A stretch of DNA of 64,000 nucleotides from Zizania palustris (GCA_019279435.1 JAAALK010000085.1:434001-498000); one strand, 5' to 3'; positions 31,222 through 43,546 are shown, numbered from the stretch's first letter. Made by a program: numbers and translations. The notes: generated by a model from the sequence alone, not told the origin.

Positions 31222-34200
31222 CTAGGAAAATTCCTCATCTAAGCCGAGCAGGAAGCGGAAGCCTTTTCGGTCCGAAGAGTCACCCGGGCCGAAGCCCCCT
31301 CCCGTCGAGGGCTCCGTCGTTGCGCGGTTGGATTTCTCCCTCCTTTTCTGCCTCTTCTCTTCCTTCTTTTTGGCCCGGAAGGCCTTCTTGTCTTCCTACA
31401 GTTGGGCCCAACTGCGCAAACCCTCGCCTCCGGGCTGCGGTTCATTTGGATCGGCCTTCACGTCGGACCAATTCACTGGTTCGGGCGACAAAGACGAAGC
31501 CCGAGTCTCTCTTTCCTCTTCCTTGATTAATCTTAGGACCTCATGAAGGATCTCGGGGTTTGCGTGTCCGTCGTCATCCCGAGGGATGGTGAAGCGTGCG
31601 GGCCGATTAGTTCTAAGGGCTTCGAAAGTGGCCCATTGGCGCCGAAGGGTCTCGTCCTTGTCAAGAACCTCGACGTCAGAATCACGAGTGGAGCGGATGC
31701 CCTCAATGATTTTCGGGAAGCGATTACTCTTTATTAATAAACTGTCGAGTTCCTATCTATTACAGGAATTACGATATGAAGGCCCTAAGGAGACTACACC
31801 TTCGGGTCTGGTTTATGTGCTGCGGCTGGGGGCTTCGAGGAAGTCGAAGGTTCGCTCGAGCGATGGGCCTCGTCCAGCCAGGCCTTGACCGCGCCAGGGC
31901 CCTCGGCTTGCCAAGTTGCCTAGAGAACCCTCCAGGACTGGGATACCGCTGGGCTGGGGGAAAGGAGATGGCTCCCTCCGAAGGTGACAGGGTGAGAACT
32001 CGAGGGCGAAGGCAAGGGGCTCCCGAAAGTTTCCAGTTGATGAAGAATTCCGAGGGCAGCTACCCGGGCCAATACCTCACCATATCTTGACACGGTGAGG
32101 CCTATCTGCCGGACAGCGGCCTGGATGAACTTCAGCCAACGGCTAAGGGGCTCCCGGGCGACGTCAAAAGCCGTACACCCTGTGCCATAGCGCGCCAGCA
32201 CCTTCCTGAGGGACACCACTATGTCGGCTGCCGTCTTCTCCCCCTGAGCCAGTGCCTCGGTTGCCGCCTCATTCCAGGCTAGGAGGTCCGCCGCGGTCCG
32301 CTTGAGCTGGAACACCTGGGCTTCAAGGACTTCGGCGGCAGCTGCCCTCTCTCAGAGCCCGTCCATTTCTGAGACTTGGCTTGAAGTGCGAAGACCTACG
32401 CCTCGAGCTGGTATACCTCTTTAGCCCGGGACCAAATCCTTTCCACCTCCGCAGCCTGGGCCCGGAAGACGTTGACCTCCGCCTCGAGCTCATCCGCTTG
32501 AGCAGCTCGAACTTGAAGCCCCTCCAGTTCGGTGACTTGGGCCTCGAGGGTGTCGACCTCCGCGGCCTGGGCCTGAAGTGCTTCAGCCCTGGCGGCCCGA
32601 GGGCGAAGTGTTTTGACCTCTGACTCTAGCGCCCGGAGCCAGTCGATCTCGGCCGCTTGCTCCCATATCGTCCTCTCGGCGGTCTCCACTCGCCCAGAGA
32701 GCTCTGAAGCGCTGCTCTCGCGGCGGTTGCGTTCGTAGAGCAGGGAGAATAGAAAACCCTATGCCAACGCGACTACCTGCGCATGACACGACGAATTAGG
32801 AAGAAAGAAAAAGAGAGCTAGTTGCTCGTCCCAAAGCGCTCCAAAGGAGTACCTGGCTCGCGGCACTCTCGATGGCCCGGCCGAGATCGATGCCATCCAC
32901 CTAGCCGAGCTCATCTATCAGTCCGGCCTCCCTCAAGCGCAGGTAAGAATCGTCGAGAGGAGCCGTCCTCACCGTGAAGTCTTCGCCTTCCTCCAGGAAG
33001 GGGACCAGGAGGGGCACACTAGAACACGCGCGCCTCAAGTCGGAGGGCGGCCGGACCTCGGCCTCTCGACCGGTCCCCTCGGAGGCTTCTCCGGAGGTCT
33101 CATCCGATTCCGCCACGTCGCCTAGTCCCGGAGCTCCCGCCACATTCGCAGGGACTTCGGGCCCTATGTTGGCGGCATCCCCGGAGGGTACCGGGACCAG
33201 AACCGGGACCCGGGTGGAAGTACCTGCTTAGAGGAAATGGTATTAAGGACTGAAGAAGTTTGATGCGTTAAGGAGAGAGGGCAGGCAGGACCGCGTACCT
33301 TCATCTGCAGTCTCAACCGGGATGTCCGAAAGCCGGATGTTCCCCGCAGTGCTAGGTCGATAGAACAACACGTCCATCGAGTTTACTGGGGATCCCGCCG
33401 CCGCAACAAGTTCGGCCTCGACGTCGGCACTCCCCTCGACGGCTCCGAGGGGATCGGCTAGTCCCCCTCGGTCGAAGCTGTCAGTTTCTCAGCTCCCCCA
33501 GGAGCTGGCGGAGACCCCCTCTGAGGCCAGACCACGCAGAGGGGTGGACTTAGTTGACGTCGCTACCCCCATGCTCGGCGCCTCTTGCCCAGCCCTCGGA
33601 GCAGGCGGCTGTGGACTCGTTGGGACTGGAGCATCCCCATCGCCGCCGGAGGCTGGTTGCTCCCGGCGGGTCAGACCGGGATCCGCCAAGGGGTCATCCG
33701 GCTCCGTTCCGGCCACCTCGCTAGAGTACCCCCATTCGGAGTGGGAGGCGGAAGAGTGGGCCGGGGAAAGCCTCTTAGGACCCTTCGCCACTTTCTTCTT
33801 CAAGGGATGCCTAGGAGAAAGCCCGGCATCGAAGTCCCCCCTCTTCTTCGAAGGCGCGCGAAGGGCCTCATCCTCCGAGAGGGGTGGGGGAGAAAGTTCG
33901 AGTGCATCCCACACGCGGTTGTATCGCCCCCAGGATCCGATGAGCTCCATCCGTCGTTTGTACTCGACCGGAGTGGGAGCCCCGAGGATCTTCTCAGTGA
34001 TTTGTGCTACTTCGTCAGGAGTCTTGACGGACTTCACGGAAGAATTGCTAAGATTAAAAAGAGGTGGGGGCTAACCTAGCCGGTGGGAGAGCTCCGTCGA
34101 TGATGACTCCTCCTGGGTGCTCCGGAGCAATGCCGGCCATTCCTCCTTCAACGGCGGAATCTCGATGGCGATGAACTCTTCCATCAAATCCCACATGCTC

Positions 34201-34955
34201 ATCCAGCGGGCAACAATCTGAAGCAGCCGGATGTGAGCAGAGACCGAGCCAGCACTGGCTTCGACGACCGCCTCCCTCCGAAACCAGATGTGGTGCAGGG
34301 GTCCGGCAAGCCCGAAGTTCAGCCCCACTCGGACGTAGAACCACCGATGTACCCACTTGGAGTACCACCGCTCGTTGATAGCCTTCGTAGGGAAGGAATC
34401 TGTGTACCTCTTCCGAAGCGAGAAGTTGATGTTCCCGAAGGCTAGCACTAGGCCATCCTTCTTCTTCGGTTGGCAGAGGGCTTCATGCATCTGAGAGAAG
34501 ACCTCCGCCCTACCCTTGCAGCCCTCAGTGCGCATGGCCCACTCGAAGATGGTGAGGCGGGCTATGGCGTTCGGAGATAGCTGCGGGAGCTCGAGGTGGA
34601 AAGCATCCAGAACCCCCGAAAGGAGCTCTGAAGCCAGAAATCCCAGCCCCGCGTCGAAGAACGCCTCGAAGACGACGACCTCCCCTTCGCGCGGCTCCGG
34701 GATCAACTCTGTGCCTGGCTTCCTGGCCCTCGAGTCGGGACCAAGGCGGCCCCGAGTTGCCGTCTCGATGGATCCATTTGTGCACGCCGACGGCCCCAGC
34801 TCCAATGTCTGCTCCGGGAACCATTCCGAGGCCGGGCGGAGCTCGCGCGGGTCACGCGTTTCTGATGGACCAAGAGCCGTCGCCACCACCGCTGCCATCT
34901 GGCGCTGCAGGAAGCGGGGGTCTACTGCTGCCGCGGGGGTTTTCCTCTCCGCCAT
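31222..34955 (-). pseudogene. Tat-2 antisense gene (putative gypsy-type transposon protein), multi-exon
   Basis: Opposite to gag-pol. The start at 34955 reads M-A-E-R-K-T-P-A-A-A-V-D-P-R-F. The first exon (34955 to about 34071) is open for nearly 300 residues and carries the family core: F-E-A-F-F-D-A-G-L-G-F, R-W-Y-S-K-W-V-H-R-W-F-Y-V-R-V-G-L and W-M-S-M-W-D-L-M-E-E-F. It resembles Pfam Transposase_28; function unknown. Further exons: 34037-33489 (Ser/Pro-rich), about 33480-33230, 33143-32901, then 32740-32396 and 32315-31797 (coiled coil). I also read a last exon, about 31750-31222, ending in a Lys/Arg-rich tail (K-A-F-R-A-K-K-K-E-E-K-R), with a TAG inside at a likely Gln. Stops also occur in the coiled-coil exons. 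Splice sites are inferred. Confidence 0.72.
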
Positions 34956-35068
34956 GACTGGAAGAAGCAAGGGAAGAAGACGAAAGCTCGAGAGCGAAAG
35001 TTTACTCGCAAGCTTGTGACTAGATGCTGAACAAGTGAGCAGGGGAGGGCTTAGTCGGCGGGTGAGGG

Positions 35069-35077
35069 CTATTTATG
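35069..35077 (-). promoter_or_regulatory. TATA box of the Tat-2 antisense gene
   Basis: CATAAATAG on the minus strand about 115 bp upstream of the start codon at 34955, between the ORF and the polypurine tract, as in Tat-1 and Tat-3. Confidence 0.55.
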
Positions 35078-35440
35078 TGAAAGGATGGCTACTGCCTCGA
35101 CGTTTCGGTGCGCCTAGTGCATTGATTGTGTTAAATGATGCGCCCCTCCGCCTTCTCGTGCGCCGGTGCCCAGCTATCACGGCCGCGCAAGCGTCGAGAC
35201 CAGTCGGTCATAGTCCACTCCTTGCGGAGTGTGAAGCGACTAGTTCGTCCAAGGCGCTCCAAGGCCTGCTCTCAACCTCCAGACTCCGGAACATTTCTAA
35301 GGCTCCGAAGCACCTCCGAAGCACTCAAGCGAAGCTGGTTCACAGTGGAGATCCAGGACTGATCTGTGAGTTGGTTTCCTATAAATTATCGGAATTATCT
35401 TGTATGCTCCTTCCTTTTCTCCCGTGTAGGACTCTCGAGC

Positions 35441-35460
35441 AGAAAGAAGCGAGGGGCTAC
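35441..35460 (+). other. Tat-2 polypurine tract
   Basis: AGAAAGAAGCGAGGGGCTAC lies immediately before the 3' LTR. Its purine-rich core matches the Tat-1 tract. Confidence 0.75.
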
Positions 35461-36040
35461 TGTTGAGGGAGATAATCTCGATAGTAGTTGGAAGCATGAA
35501 GAGCGGTACGGTCCGGAAGGGAGGCCATGTCCGGAAGGCCCAAAGCCTCGAGCCGAAGGTACCTGCGGGCCCCGAGGCAGGGAGGCTTAGGGGCCTCCGG
35601 GAGCCCCGAAGCGTACAGAAGGGGCCCTCGGACAAAGCGCTCGGTAGGATGCCGGAGTCTAGCCTCCGGAAGGTGCGGAGGATCTGGGACGCGGCCGAAG
35701 ATCAGGAGATGACCCGGTCAAGGTGGTTCGGGGTCAGGATCGTGATCGTCTGCGCTGTGTCGGGCGATCGCTGCAGCGCCCGACATAGTTGATACGCTGT
35801 CAGAGCCGCACCTTCCTGTCTGTACTGCATGGCAGCTATTTTTGTCTGTATTGCAAGTCTATGTCAAGCCGAGTAACGGTTGGGGGTTTTTGAGCCATTA
35901 GATCCTTCCGGGCGGGTCGCCCTATAAATACGCCCGTCTCTAGTTGTAATAAACACACGATCCAAGAATACAGTATGAGCTCTACACACCATTACTTTCA
36001 CCTTCCAAAAAACATGTTGGCTCGATCCGTCGCCCCAACA
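35461..36040 (+). repeat. Tat-2 3' LTR (580 bp)
   Basis: Starts TGTTGAGGG and ends CGCCCCAACA. It aligns with 13054-13634 with some 40 differences by eye, many of them transitions. The U3 stem-loop is retained at 35757-35788, and CCTATAAATACG near 35921 is the TATA box. Confidence 0.93.
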
Positions 36041-36045
36041 AGGGA
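36041..36045. repeat. Target site duplication of Tat-2, right copy (AGGGA)
   Basis: Matches 13049-13053. Confidence 0.95.
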
Positions 36046-36860
36046 GTTCATTGAATAACCTCAGTGCTAAGCTCCGAAAGTGTATGGACACTTCATCCTT
36101 GCTCACAAGAAAGAAAACCCAAGAGTAACGAGAGTAGTCATCAACCACAACAAGTACGTACCATTTGCCGCCTAAAGAGCTAACCCGGGATGGACCAACC
36201 GTATCCATATGAAGAAGCTCACCGGGTCGCTCAGTCATCACCATGTTAATGGGGTAATGTGAGGCGGCAACCATTTTTCCAAGATGACATGGAACACAAA
36301 TGAGGTTCTTCTCAAATTTTAGCTCGGGCAATCCTCGGATGAGTCCTAGGGCACTCAATCTCATAAGAAGATCAAAGCTCATGTGCCCTAGTCTCCTATG
36401 CCACATCCAAAGCTCAGAACATGGTTCAACTAAAAGGAAATGAGAACATCCAAAAGACTCAGAGAAATCAGCTCCAAAAATTCTCCCTACTATCAAGATT
36501 TTACAAATGAAAACACCAAAAGAATCAAGCACATAAGAGGCATCACGACTCAAATGAACCTCAAAACCCTCATCGAGTAATTATGAAACAGAAAGCAAAT
36601 TGTACCCTAAGTCCTCAACCAAAGCAACATTTGTGAGAGTGAAATTTTCATTAATTTTGATCATACATTTTCCCTTCACTCTGCTTTTGCGATTGTTTCC
36701 AAATGTGATGCTTTCTCGATGCCTGACTGAGTTGAAGCTAGAGAACCATTAAGACTTTCTGGTCATGTGATGTGAACACCCGGAATCAATGATCCACTTG
36801 TCCTCCAGCCTCCCATGACTCTCCTAAGTAGAGACGGGAGATCTCGAGTACTCAGCGTTG
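36046..36860 (-). pseudogene. pol: Sire-A pol, 5' half: protease and integrase start
   Basis: The protease motif W-I-I-D-S-G-C-S-H-H-M-T is at about 36796-36760. The GAG_pre-integrase motif W-M-W-H-R-R-L-G-H is near 36413. The integrase core begins L-L-H-M-D-T-V-G-P and V-D-D-Y-S-R-Y-S-W (36220-36110). It stops at the Tat-2 insertion and resumes at 13053. Stops and shifts occur between protease and pre-integrase. The pol frame is the same as the gag frame, separated by the gag TAG and one further TAG, unlike Sire-D. Confidence 0.87.
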
Positions 36861-36886
36861 GGTTTAGAGATAAGATGCCTAGGTAT

Positions 36887-39218
36887 CTAGTACTGAACTA
36901 CCCGAGAAGTAGGTAAAGCAAGAGACTGTGTGGGATGTGAATCATACTGAACGTGTGGTCTCCTTGCAAATTGTTGAGGTCTCCTAAAATAATTTGGACC
37001 AAAATGCCTACGTGGTCTATCATCATACAAAGTATGATATACACCACGATGGGCATAGCCACTCATATAACTATATGGAGCCTCATAATCAGTATAAGTA
37101 TGATAACCATAGTCATGCATATCAAATGAAGGATAATCATGAAAATGTAAAGCATGAGCACGATGTTCATCTTTCATACGTCTATAGCAAAAACCAATCA
37201 AATGACTTACACGATGACAATAAGCACAATGAAAAACTTTCTTGGGTGTAGGTTTATAGGTTTCTGGTGCAAACCTCATGGTTTTCCTTGGTTTTTGCTT
37301 GGCGTCTGTCTTGAGTGGTGGAATGATTATCTTTTTAGGTTGGGTAGGATTTTTGGCTTTTTGCGGTGTGTCTAACTGGGATCTCTCTTTCTCAAGGGTA
37401 GTAGGTAGAGTGAACATAGTTTGGCTTGGGGTATTAGATGAAGTTCTCTCATAACCTAACCCAAGAGCTAAACCTGCCTTGTCAGCGCACATTTTCATTT
37501 TATCCAAAAGCAAATCCATTTTCCCTTCCCCTTCAGTGCATTTGTCTACCATGGAAAGCAGATAATCATTCTCACACTTCAGTTTTTCTACTTGTTCTCT
37601 AGCAAAGCTGGGTTGGTCCTTAAGAGTGATGCAGGTGGGACACACCGGCTGCACATCCTTAGAACATTCAACACTCTCCAATCTAGCCTTAAGCTCATCA
37701 ATATGCTTATCTCTTAGATTAATGCTTTCAATCAATAAAGGGCAATTTAAGCATTCATTGATGACACAAGGACTAGACTCCACCAAGAGTTGCTTCTGAA
37801 CATTTTCATGTTTTTCAATGTTTTGAGCATGAATCAGATGCAACTGAGCAAGTTCATCCATAACAATAACACATGACTCACATTCAACAATTTCAGATTT
37901 AGACTTCAACAAGGCAAGTTCAGTAGAAAGAGATTCAATTTTAAGCTTTATTTCCTTTCGTTCATTAGCAGCAAGTTTAAGCTGTCTATCTTGTGAAATA
38001 ATTGCATCATGTAATTCATCGTTTTGAACAAGTAATTGGTCAAGAGATAGACTAACCTCAGATAAGTCAAGCTCATCGCTGTTGTGCTTGCCATTGGCCA
38101 TGAAGCAGAGGTCGTTGAAGGTCTTCATCTTTTCCTTCTTTTCTTCATTATTGCCTGGTTCATCTTCATCAGAACTTGGTTCTTCACTCGAGGTGTTGTC
38201 GATGTCACTGAGTGCTGCCACGAAAGCTCTAGCCATCCTTTTTGCCACCTTTCCTCTTTTGCCTTTGAAAAAAGGTTTTTTGTCTATTTTCTGATATTTG
38301 TGTTCATGTTTATTTTTGTCTTTCAGTTTTGGGCAATTTGCTTTAATAAGATTAAGATCACCGCACTCAAAACACCCTTGAGAGCCTCCTCTCCTATGAT
38401 CTCTTCTATCATTGTAGAACATAGTGAACTTTTTGACTATAAGAGCAACCTCTTCATCATCCAATGTGTCCACTAGTTCCTTTGTGATAGAGACCAAAGA
38501 ATACAAGGAAAAACCACCAGATAAAGCACAAACACCAAACACACTACCTCTAGATGAGGTGCCACTGCCGAAACTAGAAACTAGTGCCATGGATTATGGC
38601 AAAGAGTTCCCAATCCCAGAACGAGATGCCTTGGCGATCTTGGTAGGCTTAAGCTTACTGATGAGTTCATCGCATGTCAAAGTTTCAAAACTCGCAGACT
38701 CTTTAATGCTTGAGATCTTTACTTCCCATATGCTATGATCCAGAGCATAGAGAAGTTTGATCGCCCTATCATGAGCAGAGTAAGCTAGCGTCCTAGTGGA
38801 GCACAAGTTGCTAACAATTCCATCAAAGCGTGCAAACATGGCATCTACAGATTCGCTGGGGGCCTTGCACGAACATTTGGTATTCTTGATTATACATGCT
38901 CTACCTCCTAGCCTTAATCTGAGAAGTGCCCTCATGAAAAGTTTTCAAGGTCGTCCAGATCTCTCGTGCAGTTCTAAGGTGCTGAACCCTGTCAAACTCG
39001 TTGCGACTTAGACTGATAAAAAGAATGTTTATAGCCTTGCTATTACATTCATATTGTGACTTCTCAGTCTCTAAGGTACTAGTTTCAGAGATCACATATT
39101 GGGATGCAACAATGTCCCAAATTGCACTTCCTTGGCTAAGCAAATAAGCCTCCTTGCGCACCTTCCAATAAGCATAATCTCGACCATCAAACATCGGAAT
39201 CTTAGTATTCTTATCCAT
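36887..39218 (-). pseudogene. gag: Sire-A gag
   Basis: The start at 39218 (M-D-K-N-T-K-I-P-M-F-D-G) lies about 50 bp inside the PBS. The capsid domain with Y-W-K-V-R-K-E-A-Y-L-L-S-Q-G is followed by a frame change near 38920 and a stop near 38592. The rest is open for 567 residues (38590-36887): knuckle 1 at 38374-38333, which lacks its His (Leu in its place), an acidic Ser/Glu block, a long coiled coil, a Lys/Pro-rich part, an intact second knuckle (C-A-Y-C-x4-H-x4-C), and a Tyr/His/Arg-rich tail. Overall order matches Sire-D Gag, though the sequence is well diverged. Confidence 0.9.
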
Positions 39219-39267
39219 GTCGCCACAAAGATCACAAACCGATTAAGGTCAACTAGTGATCTAACCG

Positions 39268-39279
39268 ACTCTGATACCA
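39268..39279 (-). other. Sire-A primer binding site (initiator Met tRNA)
   Basis: The minus strand reads TGGTATCAGAGT two bases after the LTR end at 39282. Same type as Sire-D with one change at the end. Confidence 0.88.
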
Positions 39280-41551
39280 ATTGTGGGATCGGAATGGTGA
39301 CTAGAGGGGGGTGAATAGGCGCCTTGACAAATTCTCGTGAATCTGATGGCCTGGTCAAATCACCCAATGCACCTCAAAAAATTGCAAACTCAATTTTGAA
39401 TAGAGAAGTGCAGTAACAATTCAAAACATGGTTCAAAAACAAAGTTCAGAATAACTCAGAGTTTGAACGATCGATCTGTATTGTCGATATTTGAAACTCT
39501 GAACTACAACGGCTATTTCGGCAAATGAACCGTCGATAGGAAAGTGTCGATCAATGAAACTTTGATAGGTTTGAGAATATCCGAAAACACTAAGATATTC
39601 AGAATTTCAATTTATGATTCAAAACTGAAAACATAGCAGAAATCAATAGAACTGTTGTTTAATCCTGGAATCAACTTTAGATCAGTATTAACATGAATTT
39701 CACAAATATTCAACTTGTAATTCAAAACAAAAATTGCAAACAGATCAGTCTATAGATTCAGTCAACTTTGAATACCCAACATAGGTCTGAAATTGATCAG
39801 ATATGGTTTAGCATTGAAAACAACATTCAGTTCTTAATCACAATACTGAAACTGAATTTAATTTCATCACAAACAACACATTCACAATAAACAATATTCA
39901 GTACAGTACCAGTATTGAATTTTCAGGAAAACTCTGAGTGGAAGTTTAAAATTGTTCTCAAGGACTGAATCTATTCTGAAAACAAGTTTCTATTTCTGAA
40001 GGACAATCTTTAGTATCTAGATTCAGATCAAACAAACCTATGAAACAATCACTGATAACTTCAGTTAAATTTCAGTTCTGAAAATGAGTATCAAACACAG
40101 CTAAACATGTCTATTAAGATAACTCAACCACATGCTTGCAGTAACACAACAAACAGGAACCAATCCAGTTCTTCTTCAGATTAACAAACAAAGAAACTAG
40201 AATAATTGGTACAGATTGCTAAGAATTCAGACACTACAGAGATTACTGAATTTGAAACAGTTGCATGAAACAAGAAGGAGATTAGTAAGAACAGGTAAAA
40301 GCATACCAATCTGATCTGAATCAATTTATCTCAATTAATAAGACTTCTTTCACACATTATGCCTAACAATTCAGGCCAAAAATCTCATCAAATAGATTGA
40401 GCATAGTTGCTAGACAAGAATTGTCGGATGAGAAACAGTAGTACTGAATTCTAGTGCACAGAAGATCAGAATGTAATACAGTATAGCAAAAAACCATTCA
40501 AAATTGAATACTCAAGTGATTCGATTCAGAACAACCTTCTAAACAGTTTGTGCAGGAAAAACAGAAATGAAAAACAATTCAGAGAACTTTTACTCTACCA
40601 GTCCTGCTTACAACTTTCAGCTAGAACAAAATAAACACTTGCAGAACTAATCCTTGCTGATTTCTATGATATATTCACATAAAGTTTAGAAGCCAAACTC
40701 AGCCAGATGTAGTAAAGAACACCAAGATTTAACAAGAACTGTGATCAATCAGTAAAAAGATCTCTGAAATTTTCTTCACCCAAAACAGATTCATCAGCTC
40801 ATACAATAGCACAGACAGCAAACTCCATCAATAGAACCAGCAACAAAAATGAAGTAAGTGAAATATGTTGATGACTGAAACTAGCTATTATCACAGAGGA
40901 TATCAACTAGGCAATAGTCACAGCAACAAGACACAATATCATATTTGATGAAGAACTAAAACATACAATCTGATGAACTATGGCTGAACCGACTCAGAAC
41001 TTAAATCATATGAACAACAATACAGATTCAAGGATCAAACATATTCAACATGGAACACAAACATTTCAAGATGTAATTTCACAAGAAATCAATCAAGATC
41101 ATCAGAAAATTTCAAGGAAAACCGAAGAAAACATACTGATTCATACGCTGGAAGCAGGAAAAGCTTTACTCGGAAGAGTGATTTCGACACTCCTGTAGCG
41201 CATCCGAAAAGCAATCGGCAGAACACTGTATCGCGTCAAGAATTCATCAAACCAAGTGTTTCCCTCCCTTTTCTGATTGGAATAGATGAGCAAAAAGTTG
41301 TTTCCAGAGTGGTTCGGCTATAGGACAACCATGGGATAATATCCCAACAGCCAATCACTTCTAGAAGCTACTTTTTACACATAACCCCTTGGTAATTTCA
41401 GATTTGCACATTCTGAAAATTATCCTATAAGTCCTAAAAGAAAAATTACAATTAGACTCTCCTTTTAATATATTTTTAGAGTAGAACCACTCAAAAATTA
41501 TACCAAAAGGATACACTATAAACCTGAAATATTTAAACTAACACTAGACTC

Positions 41552-41560
41552 CTATTTATT
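41552..41560 (-). promoter_or_regulatory. TATA box of the Sire-A LTR
   Basis: AATAAATAG followed by GAG on the minus strand. The same word occurs in the Sire-B LTR at 47937-47945. Confidence 0.55.
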
Positions 41561-41584
41561 GAATTAACAAAACATTTAAAGTTT

Positions 41585-41608
41585 CGACGGTTTTCAGCAA
41601 AAACCGAC
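41585..41608 (-). promoter_or_regulatory. Conserved U3 hairpin, Sire-A LTR
   Basis: The minus strand reads TTGTCGGTTTT, TGCTG, AAAACCGTCG: a 7-bp core stem CGGTTTT/AAAACCG. Compared with Sire-D, an A-T pair of the stem has become G-C. Confidence 0.6.
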
Positions 41609-42011
41609 AAAGCCTCTCCTGATTGTCGACGACTGTCGTTAGTCCACGAACCCGACAGCCAGCAGTCTCTCCCGCTCTCGATCCCTCGAGCCGCCTTGTC
41701 ACTTGAACTGGCTTCCCTTTCGCTAAATCGATCGATGCTTCGTCTTGATCACCTTCAACTCACGTCCTGTTCGACTTCCATGCGTACATCAGAATCCACT
41801 CTCGACTTCGACTGACACCCTCGACCATCTGGCATTAGACTCCCCGTCTAACCCTGATCCCGTGCCATCAACAGTTGATGAGTAACTCAAGCCTACACAC
41901 ACAAGACAAACACAGACAGACACACACCATATCCAAAGCACCCAGACACAAACCCATGATTTTACCCTGTCAATCACTCATCATTACCTTGAACTATAGT
42001 GGCAAACCTCA

Positions 42012-42543
42012 CTATGTTCCTCACAAGGTGTACCCGACTCCCTCCGGAAGGGAGCCTTTGGTCCAGTACGAGGCAGAAGGAGAGGTCCACCCCGGGCTCA
42101 GGTCCCAGGGCCAGGAGGTCTTCGGCCGAGGGCCTGAATCCGGGGAGCCTTTGAGCTCGATGGACCAACCAGAGGCTGAGGGCGTGCCTCCGAAGGGCAC
42201 TACGGCCTTGGCATCAAGAAAGGCGACCGAGACCAGTCCAGTCTAATTAGTCTGGTGGCAAGATTGCGATCACATGTGCAGCTGCTGGCACTGCTTTCGT
42301 GCCTAGAGCGACTGACAGAGCATTATGGGTTGTACCCTTGTCTGTAAGGGAAGACTGTTGTATGCTGTACGACTGCTAGAGGGGTTTGGAAGTATCGGGA
42401 CACTGTAGGGCTCCACTATAAATACCCTCCCCCTCTTTGTATTGTACAGAACAGAAAACACACAATTCAAGAATACGACTCTGAGTCAAGTCTTCCACTC
42501 AAGATATCTTAGAAACCTGTCGGCCTAGTCTTCTACGCCAACA
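42012..42543 (+). repeat. Tat-type LTR fragment, probably the rest of the Tat-1 3' LTR
   Basis: Has the layout of a Tat LTR: GC-rich U3, ACTATAAATACCC near 42415, then AACACACAATTCAAGAATACG, similar to the Tat-2 R region, and the end AGAAACCTGTCGG to CTACGCCAACA. The start is missing. Together with the 9-bp stub at 10829 it fits one LTR split by Sire-A. Assignment to Tat-1 rests on position and on the CCAACA ending. Confidence 0.55.
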
Positions 42544-43398
42544 CCTCCGAAGCGTCCACCGCCATTGCCATCACCACAACCTCCGACGCCTGCACTTTGG
42601 TCATCGCCGTAGCCTCCGACGCCAGCACTTTGGTCATGGAAGCGGACACATTCTCCGGCTCCCTTTCGGGGGCGAGGTATGAAGATAATTGTTCCTCTGC
42701 GCCAAGGGATTTGGCTGATGAGGCCTCCGAGCGATCGCCTGAAGGCTCTCTGGCCTTCGGGTCTTCAGGTTCCTCGTCCTCCACTCTTTTTCTCTTCGAA
42801 CCATTCGCCAAAGGGGCAGAGTCGGTGTAGTTCGGAAGTGCATGGACCCCCTCGGCACTAAGCTAGGTCCATACTCTATTCCTCCTTTCCCAAGACCCAA
42901 CCAAGGAGAGCCTTGGGATCTGCTCGTCTGGTGTCGGAGGTCCCACGACACATTCGGCCACTACTATGGCCTCCTCTAGAGGTCGCACATCGTGCGCAGC
43001 TTCATCAAAAGAATCTAAGTTAACATAAGAAAATTTTAATAAGTGTGAAGGCAAAGAGTTTGAAGCCTTACCGAGGCACTCTGCTGACACATCCCTCGGG
43101 CCGTCCAAGTCCGAAGCCAGGAATAAGTTTTCTGGCCAAGAGTAGGCAAGGGGGCTGAGCCGGAGGGTGATAAACTCCTCGGCGATGTCCTGCATGCTCA
43201 TCTTCATCGCCACCCTTCACAACAACAAGATCCTTGACTGAAGCATCTCCGAGACTGGCACCGCTTCGTCTTGGCGATGGTATGAAATGAGCGCCTCGCA
43301 GCAGGCTTCACTGTAGCCGTAGCCGACGCTTGGGCTTGAACGGAGCTCGACCCTCTGCCCAAGGCTGAAGCCTTCTTCGATGAAGTTTTCTTCGACAT
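42544..43398 (-). pseudogene. Tat-3 antisense gene, internally shortened and interrupted
   Basis: The start at 43398 reads M-S-K-K-T-S-S-K-K-A-S. About 60 residues on, the sequence jumps to M-S-M-Q-D-I-A-E-E-F (43195-43165), which corresponds to the end of the Tat-2 core, so the central domain with the R-W-F-Y-V-R-V motif is deleted. It continues to a basic/Ser-rich hinge (K-R-K-R-V-E-D-E-E-P near 42800) and stops where the LTR 42012-42543 was inserted. It is a remnant of a different Tat family. Confidence 0.65.
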
Positions 43399-43546
43399 CT
43401 TGCTACAGGATATGGCATGAAGGGTGCTAAGGGACACAGGTGCGAAGTGTGCATGAAGCTCAAGAAGTTGGCGAAAGAACGAAGGTTGCTAGGGGCTCAA
43501 GCAGGAAGAAAATCAAAGACGTGAGCAAGGCAACGGTCCGTCGAGG

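Larger units (their letters stand above)
13054..36040 (+). mobile_element. Tat-2: Tat-type Ty3/gypsy element, complete but decayed, host of Sire-D
   Basis: Order: 5' LTR 13054-13634, PBS, gag, protease, RT, RNase H, a second (archaeal-type) RNase H, integrase (split by Sire-D), tandem 35-bp repeats, antisense gene, polypurine tract, 3' LTR 35461-36040. The second RNase H and the antisense gene between pol and the 3' LTR are hallmarks of the Tat lineage in plants. Without Sire-D and one TSD copy it is about 11.7 kb. LTRs differ at roughly 7 percent of sites by eye, and the coding regions hold many stops, so it is old. Confidence 0.9.
10837..42011 (-). mobile_element. Sire-A: Sirevirus-type copia element, 3'-truncated, host of Tat-2
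   Basis: 5' LTR 39282-42011, PBS, gag 39218-36887 and pol from 36860 down to 36046, then continuing after the Tat-2 insertion at 13053-10837. The last 40 or so residues of pol, the 3' non-coding region and the 3' LTR are missing: pol ends at 10837 against the Tat-1 LTR stub. The large gag with two zinc knuckles and coiled coil, and a pol that resembles Sire-D, place it in the SIRE/Maximus lineage; this is from family knowledge, not a tree. Confidence 0.8.
39282..42011 (-). repeat. Sire-A 5' LTR (2730 bp)
   Basis: On the minus strand it runs from TGAGGTTTGCC at 42011 to GATCCCACA at 39282. The inner end is fixed by the PBS; the outer end is inferred from the TGAG start shared with Sire-C and Sire-D, so it is less sure. 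It is related to LTR 45496-48421. The transcribed part (39380-41300) is AT-rich with many TTCAGAA and TTCTGAA words and no gene. Confidence 0.75.

Noticed and set aside
41880..42011. Alternative outer end of the Sire-A LTR at the CTCATCA near 41982
   Set aside because: The TGAG start at 42011 fits the other Sirevirus LTRs better, though this end is not proven by a TSD.
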